Source: Aquilaria yunnanensis
Lineage: Eukaryota > Streptophyta > Magnoliopsida > Malvales > Thymelaeaceae
Direction: 5' to 3'
DNA: 64,000 bases
Assembly: GCA_039654915.1 (NCBI GenBank)
Contig: CM077593.1
Span: 38,472,501 to 38,536,500 of the forward strand
Shown: in pieces, positions 35,509 through 46,300 of the stretch
Numbering within the stretch: the first letter of the stretch is position 1
How the letters are laid out: each line of letters opens with the position of its first letter
Notes under the pieces: generated by a model
Told to the model about the DNA's origin: nothing
What the model saw: the letters and a program-made list of their open reading frames with translations, nothing else
Database searches by the model: none
Program-made: the position numbers and the translations under genes

Positions 35509-36354
35509 GGTGACTGTTGGAGAGACTTCTAGGAGGAAAAACGCCTGGAGGATGGTGCGCCCAAGGGAGAGCACCTGAGATGCTCAGAAAAATTGGGTTA
35601 GGAGGCCCCCGGAATGTGTTTCCGGGTGGGGAGCCTCCGACGCCCAAGTCAGTGGTGGCTGAGAAAAGGCAGAGGAAATAGCACAAAGGGGCTGAAGAGT
35701 CTCGCCTGGTGATTTTCTCAAAGTCTAGGAGTCAGACCTTTTGCTAACCAACCCCCTGCCAAGTATTTATTTCCTGGTATTTATAGGAGTGCCTAGCCCG
35801 TTCAGATCGCGACACGTGTTCGGTCGGATGTTCCCTAAGTTTCTGGGCGTAGGGGACAGATAGCTGGTAGCAGGTTGCCTTGAGACTTGTGCTGAGATGG
35901 GCCATGATGTGATTTTGATGGCGTGAGCGTGTCAGAGCGCCTATTGAGGCGGCTTTATGACGTTTGTGAAAGGACGTGTCAGAGGCTTCCTTAAATGCTT
36001 CCTTAAATGCTTCTGCCGTACTCCCGAGGTCCCTGGGCGAGGTCATCCTTTGGTACGGACGGTGCCTCTTCGGGAAACACGCCCTCAGTTCGGGGGTACC
36101 CAACTTCAGGGAGTTCCGCCTTCGGGGAGATCATATTCGGACCGCAATAGCTGGTGACTCTTTTCAGAAGGCGATCTGTTTACAACCTCGGGGGGCTAGT
36201 AGTGTCCTCAAGTTTCCTGGCGTGCCGGGCTCGGAGCTCTTCGGCTATCTCCCGAGGTGTATGATCCCACCTTTTCTCGGGTAGCGCCAGTTTCTTCTAG
36301 CCATTCTTGTGGCAGGGAGTTCAGCCAGATAGAGGCGACAGCCTTTGGCTATCA
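35477..36354 (-). repeat. 5' LTR of element B
   Basis: 878 bp, TGATGGCCATGGGCC...GGCTATCA. The leader hairpin near 35606-35640 reads CCCGGAA against TTCCGGG. A and C instead pair CCCCGGA with TCCGGGG, so the sequence changes but pairing is kept. The gag ATG is 32 nt from the LTR's 3' terminus. Confidence 0.92.
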
Positions 36355-37110
36355 ATATCTGTCTATAGTTTTACTGTTGGTACATGAGGTTACCCCTTAC
36401 TAAGAATCTTGGATTCTCACCCTTACTGTTTTGTTGTGCAGATATAGAAGGAGTTGGGCCGAGTGACCGTTGAGGGTTACTCTAGTAGTAGTTTTTGGTG
36501 CATAGGTAGAATAACTGAGTTTTGATGATTCTAGTACTTATTGTTTGGATGCTTGTTGGTCTTGCATAGTACTAACTAAGTTGTTCATTGGTTACAGAGC
36601 CTAGTGCACATTGGACATAGTCAGGCATAGCTGGACCTAGTTGGATCCAGAGGGATCTCTAAAGCTCGCCACTGGGATTCACATCCAAGGTGGGAGTTAG
36701 TATGAGAAGATCTCAGTAGAGGATTTTGTATGTGTACATAGTACTCTAGTTGCCTCCTTAGTTATGAAATGAAGAGTCATGGACTCGAGGATTGCGTTCT
36801 AGGCGGGGGCATTAGCTACTATATGTATGAATGCTCACGCATGTTGCTATGTGTAGTTAACTCATATAAAGGTTGATCTGTATGCTTTGACTGCTCTACT
36901 TGTTTTATATGAAAAGTTGTGGCCACATTAACATTTTATGGTTTTAAATAACCCGTCAAAGCATAAAGAGCATGCATATTGCATATTCTAGGTTAATCAA
37001 CTAGTGACATGCATTTAATCCGCAGACATATCAATGAGTACCAACTGCAATCCGCCGTGAGACCAACTTCTCATAGGTGTCCTGGGCAGGGGCCAGGGAC
37101 GGCCGTGTCA

Positions 37111-38650
37111 CTATGAAATTCCCCCATGATGACCCACTCCTCATCACGGCAAGGATAAGGAGTTGAGACGTCAAACGAGTACTCCTGTACGGTGGCTCCA
37201 ACACTGACGTCATCTTCTCACATGTACTGCCTAAATTAGGCATCTCAAAAGGTGACCTCAAAACAGTCAATTCTCCCACCTTTGGGGTTGGGCCGTCAGA
37301 GCTCCCAGTTCTCAGATGCATCAATCTACCTCTAATGTTGAAAGGGACCTCGCCTCAGAATCAGGAAGAATTATTTGCCTCCGTTATGACGAGATTCATC
37401 ATCATTGATGTTCCCTCATCATACAGCGCCATCCTCGGGAGGCAAACTCAAGGCAATCTCCACATCCGCCCGGATGTAAAATACTTAGCAGTCACCTTTG
37501 TAGCCAAAGAAGGAGATTTAGAGATCTTCATTGACCAAGCCGAAGTTAGGACGGTCTTCACCAAGGCTAGAGAAAGCCTGGCCAAGGTCCAAGTACAGAC
37601 TTCGACTATGAAAAAAGCAGTCACAACAGGTGAAGCGACCACAAGGGAGGAAACAGAAGAGTTAGAGAAAGCAGAAATAGAAGATGTAGAGCTGATCCCC
37701 TGCCGGAACACCCGAGTAGGGAAAAAATTGGCCAAGGTTGACAAAGATAGGATTGTATCTTTCTTATTAATGAACAAAGATCTATTCACCTACTCTCTGA
37801 AAGACATGCCTGGAGTCGACCCCAGCATAATCCACCATAGTCTCAAAGTTCGCCCGAATACTAGGCCGGTCCGGCAGAAAAAATGGAACCTATCATCTCA
37901 TAAGAATTCCTTCGTTAAAGCCGTGGTTAGGTGACTAATTGAGGCAGGGGTAATAAGAGAGGTTAAATACCCTGAATGGCCTAGTAACATGGTTGTTGCA
38001 ACAAAGGAAAGGAGTGAAAAGCTCTGAATGTGCATCCATTTTTGAAACCTGAATGATGCCTGTCCAAAGGACTCCTACCCTTTGCCAGCCATAGACCAAT
38101 TGGTGGATTCAACCACCGAGTATGGTCTTTTCAGTTTCCTCGATGCCTTCAGCGGGTATCATCAAATTCGGATGAACCCCGAAGATGAAGAAAAAACCGC
38201 CTTCATCACCGAAGTAGGTACCAACTGCTACGTCAAAATGCCCTTCGGGCTTAAAAAAGCAGGGGCTACCTATCAGAGGTTGATGAATTGAGTGTTCAAC
38301 TCTTAGATTGGGAGATACATGGAGGCATATGTTGATGATATGATAATTAAGAGCAGAATGCCTAGTAATCATATTGACGACTTAGGCGAAACCTTTCAAC
38401 GACTTCGGGAGTTCGGCATTTGCCTTAATCCCAAGAAGTGCATGTTTGGAGTGAGTGTAGGTATGTTCCTTGGGTTTATAGTGTCAGAGAGGGGAATAGA
38501 CGCCAACCCCAAAAAGGACAAAGCGCTGCTAGGTTTCCGAACACCTACAACCATTAAAGATATAAAAAGGCTTACCGGAAGAATCATTTCCCTTAGTAGA
38601 TTCATTTCTAGGTATGGTGACTGATGTCGACCGTTCTTCAAGGTGCTTAC
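37111..38650 (+). pseudogene. pol: G pol: protease and reverse transcriptase fragment
   Basis: Resumes after LTR H with MKFPHDDPLLITARI, then a damaged protease active site (LLYGGSNTD where A has LLDDGSNAD), TFGVGPSELPVL, YSAILGRQTQGNLHIRPDVK and the reverse transcriptase core (FSFLDAFSGYHQIRM; MPFGLKKAGATYQRLMN; AYVDDMIIKS). At least five in-frame stops are present, including 37932-37934, 38289-38291 and 38622-38624. It ends at FFKVLT, where element C is inserted at CTTAC. Confidence 0.85.
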
Positions 38651-39521
38651 TGATGGCCAAGGGCCTCATCGTTTATAGTCATGGTGACTGGTAGGGAGAC
38701 TTCTGGGAGGAAGAATGCCTGGTGGAATGGATAGCCCGAAGAAGAGTGCCTGAAAGCTCAGAAACAAAGGGTTAGGAGGCCCCCGGAGTGTTTTTCCGGG
38801 GGGGGAGCCTCCGACGCCCAAGTCAGTGGTGGCTGAGAAAAGGCAGAGGAAATAGCACAAAGGGTTGAAGAGTCTCGCCTGGTAGTTTTCTCAGAGTGTG
38901 GGAGCAGTGTTTGGCCAAGCAACCAGCCTCCTGCCAAGTATTAATTCCTGGTATTTATAGGAGCGCCTAGCCCGTTCAGATCACGACACGTGTTCGGTCG
39001 GATGTTGCCTGAGTTTCTGGGCGTAGGAGACAGATAACTGGTAGCAGATTGTCCTGAGCCACGTGCTGAGATGGGCCATGATGTGATTCTGATGGCGTCC
39101 GTATGTCAGGGCGCCTATTCAGGCGACTTTATGACGTCTGTGAAAAGACGTGTCAGAGGCTTCCTTAAATGCTTCCATAAATGCTCCTGCCGTACTCCTG
39201 AGGTCCCTGGGTGAGGTCGTCCTTTAGTTCGGACAGAGCCTCTTCGGGAAACAAGCCCTCAGTTCGGGGGTTCCCAGTTTCAGGGAGTTCCGCCTTCGGG
39301 GATATCATGTTCGGCTCGCTATGTCTGGTGCCGCTTTTCTGAAGGTGATCCGTTCACAACCTTGGGGGGCCGAGTAGTGTTTCCTGGCGTGCCGGGCTCG
39401 GAGCTCTTCAGCTATCTCCCGAGGTGCCTGATCGCACCTTTTCTCGGGTAGCGCCAGCTTCTTCTGGCCATCATTGTGGTAGGGAGTTCGGCCAGATAGA
39501 GGCGATAGCGTTTGGCTATCA
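38651..39521 (-). repeat. 3' LTR of element C
   Basis: 871 bp, TGATGGCCAAGGGCC...TTTGGCTATCA. It belongs to the same subfamily as the LTR of F at 61254. The polypurine tract CCAAAGGGGGGCATG (minus strand) abuts it at 39522. Confidence 0.92.
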
Positions 39522-40296
39522 CATGCCCCCCTTTGGAAAGCCGAAGTGAAGACTTCGGTTTTGCATCTCTTTCCGAGGTTGTGTATGGGAGTTTCTTTGG
39601 AAGCTTAACCTGTTCCGAGGATGCGCCTTTTGCCTGAAGATCATGGGCTCTTCGGTCTTGGCCTGTTCTTTGGTGTCTTCGAGGCGGAGCCTGTGCCGAA
39701 GAAACACCTTTTGCCCGAAGGTCATGGGCTGTTCGGCCATAGCCTGTTTCTTGGCGTCCTCGAGATGGCCTGCTCTTTGTTTCTGCAGGTCTGTTTGGCC
39801 AAACGTGTCAGTCTGAGCGGCGCGTCCCAGTTTTCCAGGGATGTCAGAAGACGTGTCCCAGCTTGCAAGGGACGTTTGGAGGACGTGTCCCCCATTTTTG
39901 CGCAGCGGTTGACACGTGGCGCTTTGCCATTGGAGGAGAGTCACGTCGTTTACAGAGGGCGCGCCTTTTCAGGTGCAGAGAGCAGTTACGGCGACGGTTC
40001 GCCTCCAAAGGGTACTTATGAGGATGCTTCGGTTACCCATTTCTGGCTTATAAATAGCCCACTCCATCATAAGTTCCTTTTGCTTTCTCTTCTGCTCTGC
40101 CCCTGTCCTTGCACTTTCTTGCTTTCTGTGGCGGAGCTACCTTAATCAGAGCTTTTTTCCAGCCAGATTTCACGACGGTGTCCTCAGATTTTGGCAAATC
40201 TTTCGGTGGGTTTTTGTTTTTCAGAGCGCTTTGATCCCTGTGTTCTTTTGAGTTTTTCTCTGGAAACTATTTTCTTCCATTTTCAAACTCGTTTTT
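39522..40296 (+). promoter_or_regulatory. Upstream region and TATA box of C's antisense gene
   Basis: Two direct repeats of about 80 bp lie around 39606-39770. Two GACGTGTCCC words follow near 39850 and 39885, then a CACGTG box at 39913-39918 (TTGACACGTGGC) and a TATA box TATAAATA at 40049-40056. The ATG is 248 bp after the TATA box. It is closest to B in detail. No coding frame seen. Confidence 0.62.
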
Positions 40297-42697
40297 ATGT
40301 CGAAAATGCCCATTCCTGAGAGCTGGCAGCCTCTTTTAGCCCATCCTTGTTGCGCCACCCCTGAAAAGTTAGAGAGGTGGAAGAAAAAATTCTTTCTTCC
40401 CTCTTACGCCATTACTAGGCTGCCTCGTTCTAGCCATTATGCTTTTTCAAACCACAGTAAGGAGGTTACCATTTTTTGAGCCCAGCTGAAGGCCGGTCTT
40501 CGGTATCCTCCCCCGAAGATGGTGTGCGAGTTCTGCAAATTTCATGGCATTGCTGTGAACCAGCTTCCCCCCGAACTCGTTCTGCTATTTTAACGCCTAC
40601 CTCTGCATCTGTGGCGTCTTCGGGATAGAACCCAATTTCAGAATTTTTATGCAGTATTACAAGCTCTCTGTGGTCCCGAAGGGTGGCTTCTATTTCATGC
40701 TACCTCGGGGATCCGGGAGCAAGAAATTCATGTTCACCTTCGCCACTAAAGATAGCTGGCGGGGGTGGCAACAAAAATTTTTCTTCATGAAGATGGACGA
40801 GGCCTGGTCATACGTTCCGACCAAATGGGCTCAGGGAACGCTGGATGTGGACGTTGCTGATCCGAGGATGCTGCTGACCCCAGAGTTAGCTTCCTTGTTC
40901 GCGGATTTGGACGCCCGCATTCGGGCTGTCTCTGACTGGGATCCCGAGGTCGTTCCACTCGTCCTTTACCCTTTTCCAATCAACTGGAGGTTGATGACCG
41001 AAGAGGTCCTTCGGGAGCTAAAGGTGGTAAAGGAGCACGAGACTGACCTCGGGATGCCAGCTCCTGCCATCGCTGGGAAGGATTCCTGGTTGGTCAAGCT
41101 TCTTAAGGAGGAAATTTCTTTCGAAGCGCTTGCCGAAAGTGAGTTATCTTCTACTGTTCTTTACTGTTCTTTCCTCGGACTCACGCTGATGTGTCTCTCA
41201 TCTTTCAGAGATGGGCGACGCGACTGCCGCCTATTACAAGTCCCTTTTCACCGGCCAAGTGGAGGAGGGCGATCGGACGAACAAGGTGTCTTCCCGAAGG
41301 CGGAAGTCTACTGGCGTGGGGCCTTCGAGGAAACGAGCAAGGAGAGCTGTTCAAGAAGAAATCCCCAAGGAGACCGCCGAGGAGCCTGGGACAGCCGAAG
41401 TTCCGGCGTCTGAGGCTGCTGGTTCCGTGGTCCCTTCAACTGACGTTCCTCCCCAGAGTCCTACCGCGTCACAGGCCCTCCTTGATGTAGTGGTAGAAGT
41501 ACCTTCTGCCGAGGAGCGGCGCAAGCGGAAGGGCAAGGGCATTTCGGCTGAGGGCTCCGAGGACGATGTTGTCGAGGTTCCGCCAGGTTTGTTTCCAGAC
41601 AAAGTGTACTTCCTTTGTTTTTCTGGATTGGCTTCTTTGCCTTTAATCTCCTTCTCATTCTTATCACGCAGGGGAGTTGACTACCCCTGGCTGGGTGGCC
41701 GATCATGCTCGGAAACGAGCTCTTTGGGATGCCAAAATCCCGCAGGGGAAGATACCCGAGCCTTTTTGGACGTTTACGGAGGACATGGATATGTACTCCG
41801 AGGACGTTCCTCAAATGGCTAGGGAAATTTCGAAGGGGGTGCTCACCGAGGCCTCCTTCAAGGCTAAAGCGGTGGCGCACCAGGGGGATAACACCCTCGT
41901 CGCGAAGATCACCGAGCATGCTGCTCAGGTATATCCTTCGCAGCTCTTTCCCTTCAATTTTTTCCTAAGTGTTTGGCTCTTGCTGATCTTGCGTTTATTT
42001 TTTGCAGCTGATGGGGTACACCGCCTTTCTCCAAGTTCGGGTGGCCAGGGAGGTTGCTTTTCGTACTTCGGCCACTCAAACCATGAATGAGACGAGGACC
42101 GCACTCGCGGAGTCGGTCACCAAAAAGCAGCAGCTGAAAGAGGCTGCTGAGAAAGAAGTAGCTGCCCTTCGGGAGAAGTTCCGGAAGGAAAAAGAAGAAC
42201 TTCAAAAGGACTCCTCCAGGAAGATCGTTGACCTCGGTGACCAAATAAAGGGGATGATCGCCGCCAACGAAGATCTTCTCCAGCACAAGGCTGGTTCTGA
42301 CGGCCGTATAGTGTCGCTGACGTGTGAGAATAACGCTTTCCGGGCTGAGGTCGAGTCCTTGAAGAAGGAGCCGAAGGGGGAGGAGCAGATAAAGGTGCTA
42401 GAGGAGGAGGTCGTGGATCTAAAGGATGAGCTTGACGACCTCGAGCTTGAGAAGAACAAGTCTGATCAGATGAGCAAGGTCGCGTTCCAGGACGGCTTCT
42501 GCCTTGCTCGGCACCAGGTTCTCCAGAGGTTCCCAGATCTGGACCTCTCTTTTCTAGAGGGTCTAAACATTCCTGGGGGACCTCGGTGGAAATGGTCCAA
42601 GGCCGAACATCTGAAACTTCCTTCTTCAATTCCAACGCCGAAGGTGATGGAAAAGAGCGGGCAGACGAGTGGCTCTCGGGACGCCACGAACCCTTAG
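40297..42697 (+). pseudogene. Antisense gene (aORF) of element C, best-preserved structure
   Basis: Exons 40297-41138, 41209-41586, 41672-41928 and 42008-42697. Introns are 70, 85 and 79 nt, bounded GTGAGT..TTTCAG, GTTTGT..ACGCAG and GTATAT..TTGCAG, with phases 1, 1 and 0. The summed exon length less one inserted C (near 40570) is exactly 722 codons including stop. Domains in order: Transposase_28-like region (about 1-280: WQPLLAHPCCATPEKLERW, KGGFYFMLPRGSGSKKFMF, KDSWRGWQQKFF, NWRLMTEEVLRELKVVKEHE); MGDATAAYYKSLF and a basic patch RRRKSTGVGPSRKRARR; an acidic linker; a helical exon 3; and a coiled coil of about 150 residues ending QDGFCLARHQVLQRFPDLDL. Breaks: TGA at 40477-40479 (CGA in A) and the one-base insertion. 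Exons 2-4 are open throughout. Confidence 0.85.
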
Positions 42698-43366
42698 GCT
42701 ATTTTAGGGCCCCTTTTCCTTCCCTTCTATTTTGTAATCCTTCATCGGGCAGTTCTTTATTTTAAAGCAGCTTTGCTCTTAATGAGGATTTTTTGGCTAA
42801 GTCTTTTCTTGCAAGTTTCTTCATTTCCATTGTCCCGAACACGCTAGCTCAATAGACTTCGGAAAACCTGCGATTAAAAAAACTTTTTTACCTTCCTTTG
42901 TCCAGAGTGCGCTTGCTCGTAAGACTTTCTGGAAGGCCTGAAAAATTTGACTAAGTCTTTTTGCAGGCTTCTGCATTTCCAGTTTACCCCGAACATGATT
43001 GCTCAAGGGACTTCGGAAACCTTCAGTCAAATTTTTTGTTTTTCCAGTTGTCCCGAGCATGTTTACTCCAGGGACTTCGGAAAACGTTTCGCGAGATTTT
43101 TCACTTCCCATTTTCCCGAGCATGTTCGCTCAAGGGAGTTCGGAAAATTATCTCTGCGCTGGCTATGGCGAGTACTTCTGCGAGATTTTCATTTTCCATC
43201 TTTCCCGAGCGTGAGGGCTCAAGGGACTTCGGGAAGTCATATCTACGCTTTATCATGGCGAGCACCTTTGCGGAATTCTGTTTTGCATATTTTCTGTACA
43301 CTTAAGAATTTTTCTCAAGAATTTTTCTCAAGGCCATTCTGTGCAACATAACTCCTCCGCTCAACC
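42698..43366. repeat. Hairpin-repeat array between aORF and pol of element C
   Basis: Six units near 42833, 42901, 42988, 43052, 43115 and 43204, with the same consensus and position as in A and B. The first two units are the most diverged. No reading frame of interest. Confidence 0.72.
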
Positions 43367-46300
43367 TTAAGCGCAGAATTTTTTCAAGGCGTCTGAGTGC
43401 CAATGTGTTCTTTAATTCTACGACTTCGGCATCGCGAAGCTTGTACACGCCTTTTTCGTACTTCGTCGAGAACCAGACAGGGTCTTTCCTAGTTTGCGCG
43501 AAGTATGCCATGAGATGGCCTTCGGGGTGCGAAGTCGGCCTTTCGGAGAACGAGGTCTCCCTTCTTGATTTCTTTTGGCCTGGCCCGTAAGTTTACAGCC
43601 GTGGCCGCTCTTTGCTGAAAAGCTTTTCTTCTCAGCTTGGCTATTTCTCTGTGTTCGGCCACAAGATCGAGATTGGTTCTCAGGCCGAGGTCATTACCAC
43701 CTTCATCAAATACTTGCACCGGTACTGAAGGTTGAACTACCTCTAGTGGGATAATGGCCTCTGTTCCGAAGACGAGTGAGAAAGGAGTCTCCCTTGTGGC
43801 CCTTCGGGGCGTCGTTCGGTAGCTCCATAATACACTTTGGAGTTCTCATGGCCATTTCCCTTTGGCTTCCCCTAGTCTCTTTTTCAGGCCATCTTTTATG
43901 GTCCTGTTCGATACTTCCACCTGCCCGTTGCTTCGGGGGTGAGCTGCTGGGGCGAAGTGTGTCTTTATTCCGAGGTCGCTGATGAATTCTTGGAAACCTT
44001 AGTCTGTGAACTGGGATCCATTATCAGCTACTAGTACCCTCGGTATGCCAAATCTGCATACGATGTTCTTCCATAGGAACTTCTGCACTTCTTTTGCCGA
44101 GATAGTTGCTAGTGGTTCTGCCTGCACCCACTTTGAGAAATCGTCCACTGTTATAACCCAGGATTTCACGCCTCCGGGTGCTGCTGGGAGTGGCCCAATA
44201 AGGTCTATACCCCAGACTGCGAAGGGCTAAGGATAGTTTGCCGAAGTTACCATTTCTGAGGGTGTCCTCTGGGTTTTCGCGTGTCTCTGGCAGCTACCAC
44301 ATTTCCGGTCGAACTGTCTTGCATCTTTTCTCAGGGTAGGCCAGAAGTATCCTTAGCGGAGTATCACTGCTGCCAGAGCATCAGTTTCAATGTGTGAACC
44401 ACACATGCCTTCGTGAACTTCTTCAAGGACCATTTCGGTATCCTTTTCATCCACACATGTTTGCAGCGGATTCGCATATTCCTGCCGATATAACTCTTCG
44501 CCAATCAGGAAGAATCTTCCGGAGCGTCTTCGCAGTCTTGCAGCATCGCCGGGGTCTTCGGGGAGCAAATTCTCTGCGAGGTATCTTTTTATTGGGCCTT
44601 TCCATCCCGTTCCCGAGGTCGTCATGCTCAGCACTGACATGCTCGAATGGTCTAGCACCTCGGTATATGTTTTTGACTTCGCCCAGCAATCTGCGTCTGT
44701 TATTCCGCCGAGGTACATTTTCGATCCGTACGGCGTCAAACTCTTGGATGAGCTTTGCTACTCGCTCATGGTATTTTGCCAAAATTGGGTCCTTCGCCCC
44801 ATAATCTCCTGCCGACTACCGAACTACCAGCTGGAAATCGCTGTGAGCCTTTAAGTTTCTCACGTCAATCTTTCTCCAGGCCTTCGGGGCCCCTAATAAT
44901 TATTCCAGCTCCCTGGTGTTCGGACCCCGAGGCTCCGTCTACGTGCAAGGTCCATTCTGGCTCACGCTCTTTTCGATCCAAGTGGCTCTCCTCAGTGGTG
45001 GGTATTTCGGCGATAAAATCTGCCAGGGCTTGGGCTTTTATGGCCTTCCGAGGCTCATATGTGTTTTCGTGTTCGCCCAGCTCTATGCACCACTTGGAGA
45101 GCCTTCCCGAATGGCCAAATTTTTTCATAACATCCCACAGCGGTAGACTACTTCGGACGATGATGGGGTGAGCCTGAAAGTATGGCCGCAGCCTTCTCCC
45201 TGCAAGCACTAAGGCATATATAGCTTTTTGAAGCAAGGGGTACCTGACTTCAGCGCCATGCAGGGACTTGCTGACATAGCAGACCGGTCATTGCTTTGAC
45301 CCTTCTTCCTTCACGAGGACCGAGCTCACAACTTCTTCTGTGACGGCGAGGTACAGTACGAGGGGCTCTCCCTCCCGAGGTTGTCGCAGAGTTGGCAGGC
45401 TGGCCAGGTAGACTTTGAGTTCTTCCCAGGCCTTTTGGCAATCTTCATCCCAAGGATGATCGTTTCTTCCGAGGTCGCCTTCCATTTTTGTTGCCTTTGT
45501 GAGGATTTTGAAGAAAGGTCTACAGCTATCTCCGTACCTGGAAATAAACCTGCTCAGAGAGGTTATTCTTCCGGTGAGTCTCTGCACATCTTTGACTGTC
45601 GCAGGAGTTCGGGGCTCAAGCAGAGCCTTAATCTTCTAGGGGTTAGCGTCGATGCCTCTTTCGGATACCATGTACCCAAGGAATTTTTCCGAGGTCATCC
45701 CGAAGATGCACTTCTCAGGATTAAGGCGGTTCCCGAAGGCTCTGAGCTTTTTGGAAGGTTTCCTCTAGATCTGCAACGTGGTAGCCAGGCAGCTTGCTCT
45801 TGATTATCATATCATCAACATACAACTCCATGTTTCTCCCCATTTGGTCTTTGAAGACCTTGTTCATCAGTCTTTGGTCGGTGGCTCTTGCATTTTTTAG
45901 CCCGAATGGCATCCTGATATAGCAGTATGTTCCTCCCTCGGTGATGAAGGCAGCCTTCTCTTCATCTTCGGGGTCCATCCTTATCTGATGGTAGCCACTG
46001 AAGGCGTCTAGGAATCTTAGGATCCCATATTCAGCGGTTGAATTTACCAGTTGCTACCTTCTTTTGTGGCGATGACCACGTTGCTTAACCGCTCAGGGTA
46101 CTTGACTTCCCTGATACTTCAGCATCTAGGAGACGCCCGACTTCGGTTTTGACAAACTTATTTTGAGGCTATGCTGTATTATGCCAGGGTTCACCCCAGG
46201 CATATCTTTTGGCGAGTAGGCAAGCAGATCTTTATTTTCCAGTAGAAAGGATACAAGATTTTCCTTGTCACCTTCGGCCAAGCTCTTCCCTATTCGGGTA

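Larger units (their letters stand above)
25218..36354 (-). mobile_element. Tat-like Ty3/gypsy element B, complete but defective
   Basis: 11,137 bp on the minus strand: 5' LTR 35477-36354, primer site 35459-35476, gag-pol 35508-30009, hairpin array 29393-29890, plus-strand aORF 26863-29280, polypurine tract from 26099, 3' LTR 25218-26098. A perfect ATATC duplication lies at 25213-25217 and 36355-36359. B has the best preserved integrase of the set and no large deletions. It is inserted in the Tekay-like LTR H. Confidence 0.92.
23314..37110 (+). mobile_element. Tekay/Del-like solo LTR H, interrupted by element B
   Basis: Sequence at 23314-25217 and 36360-37110, about 2.65 kb once B is removed, begins TGTTATGGGCC and ends GGCCGTGTCA. 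The flanks are CTATA (23309-23313) and CTATG (37111-37115), a 5-bp duplication with one change. Joining the flanks restores the G frame from KDGST to MKFPHDDP. There is no coding sequence. The length, TG...CA ends and general composition resemble LTRs of Tekay/Del chromoviruses, as does the J LTR at 52926, but the two are different families. The orientation is a guess from resemblance to J. Confidence 0.7.
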
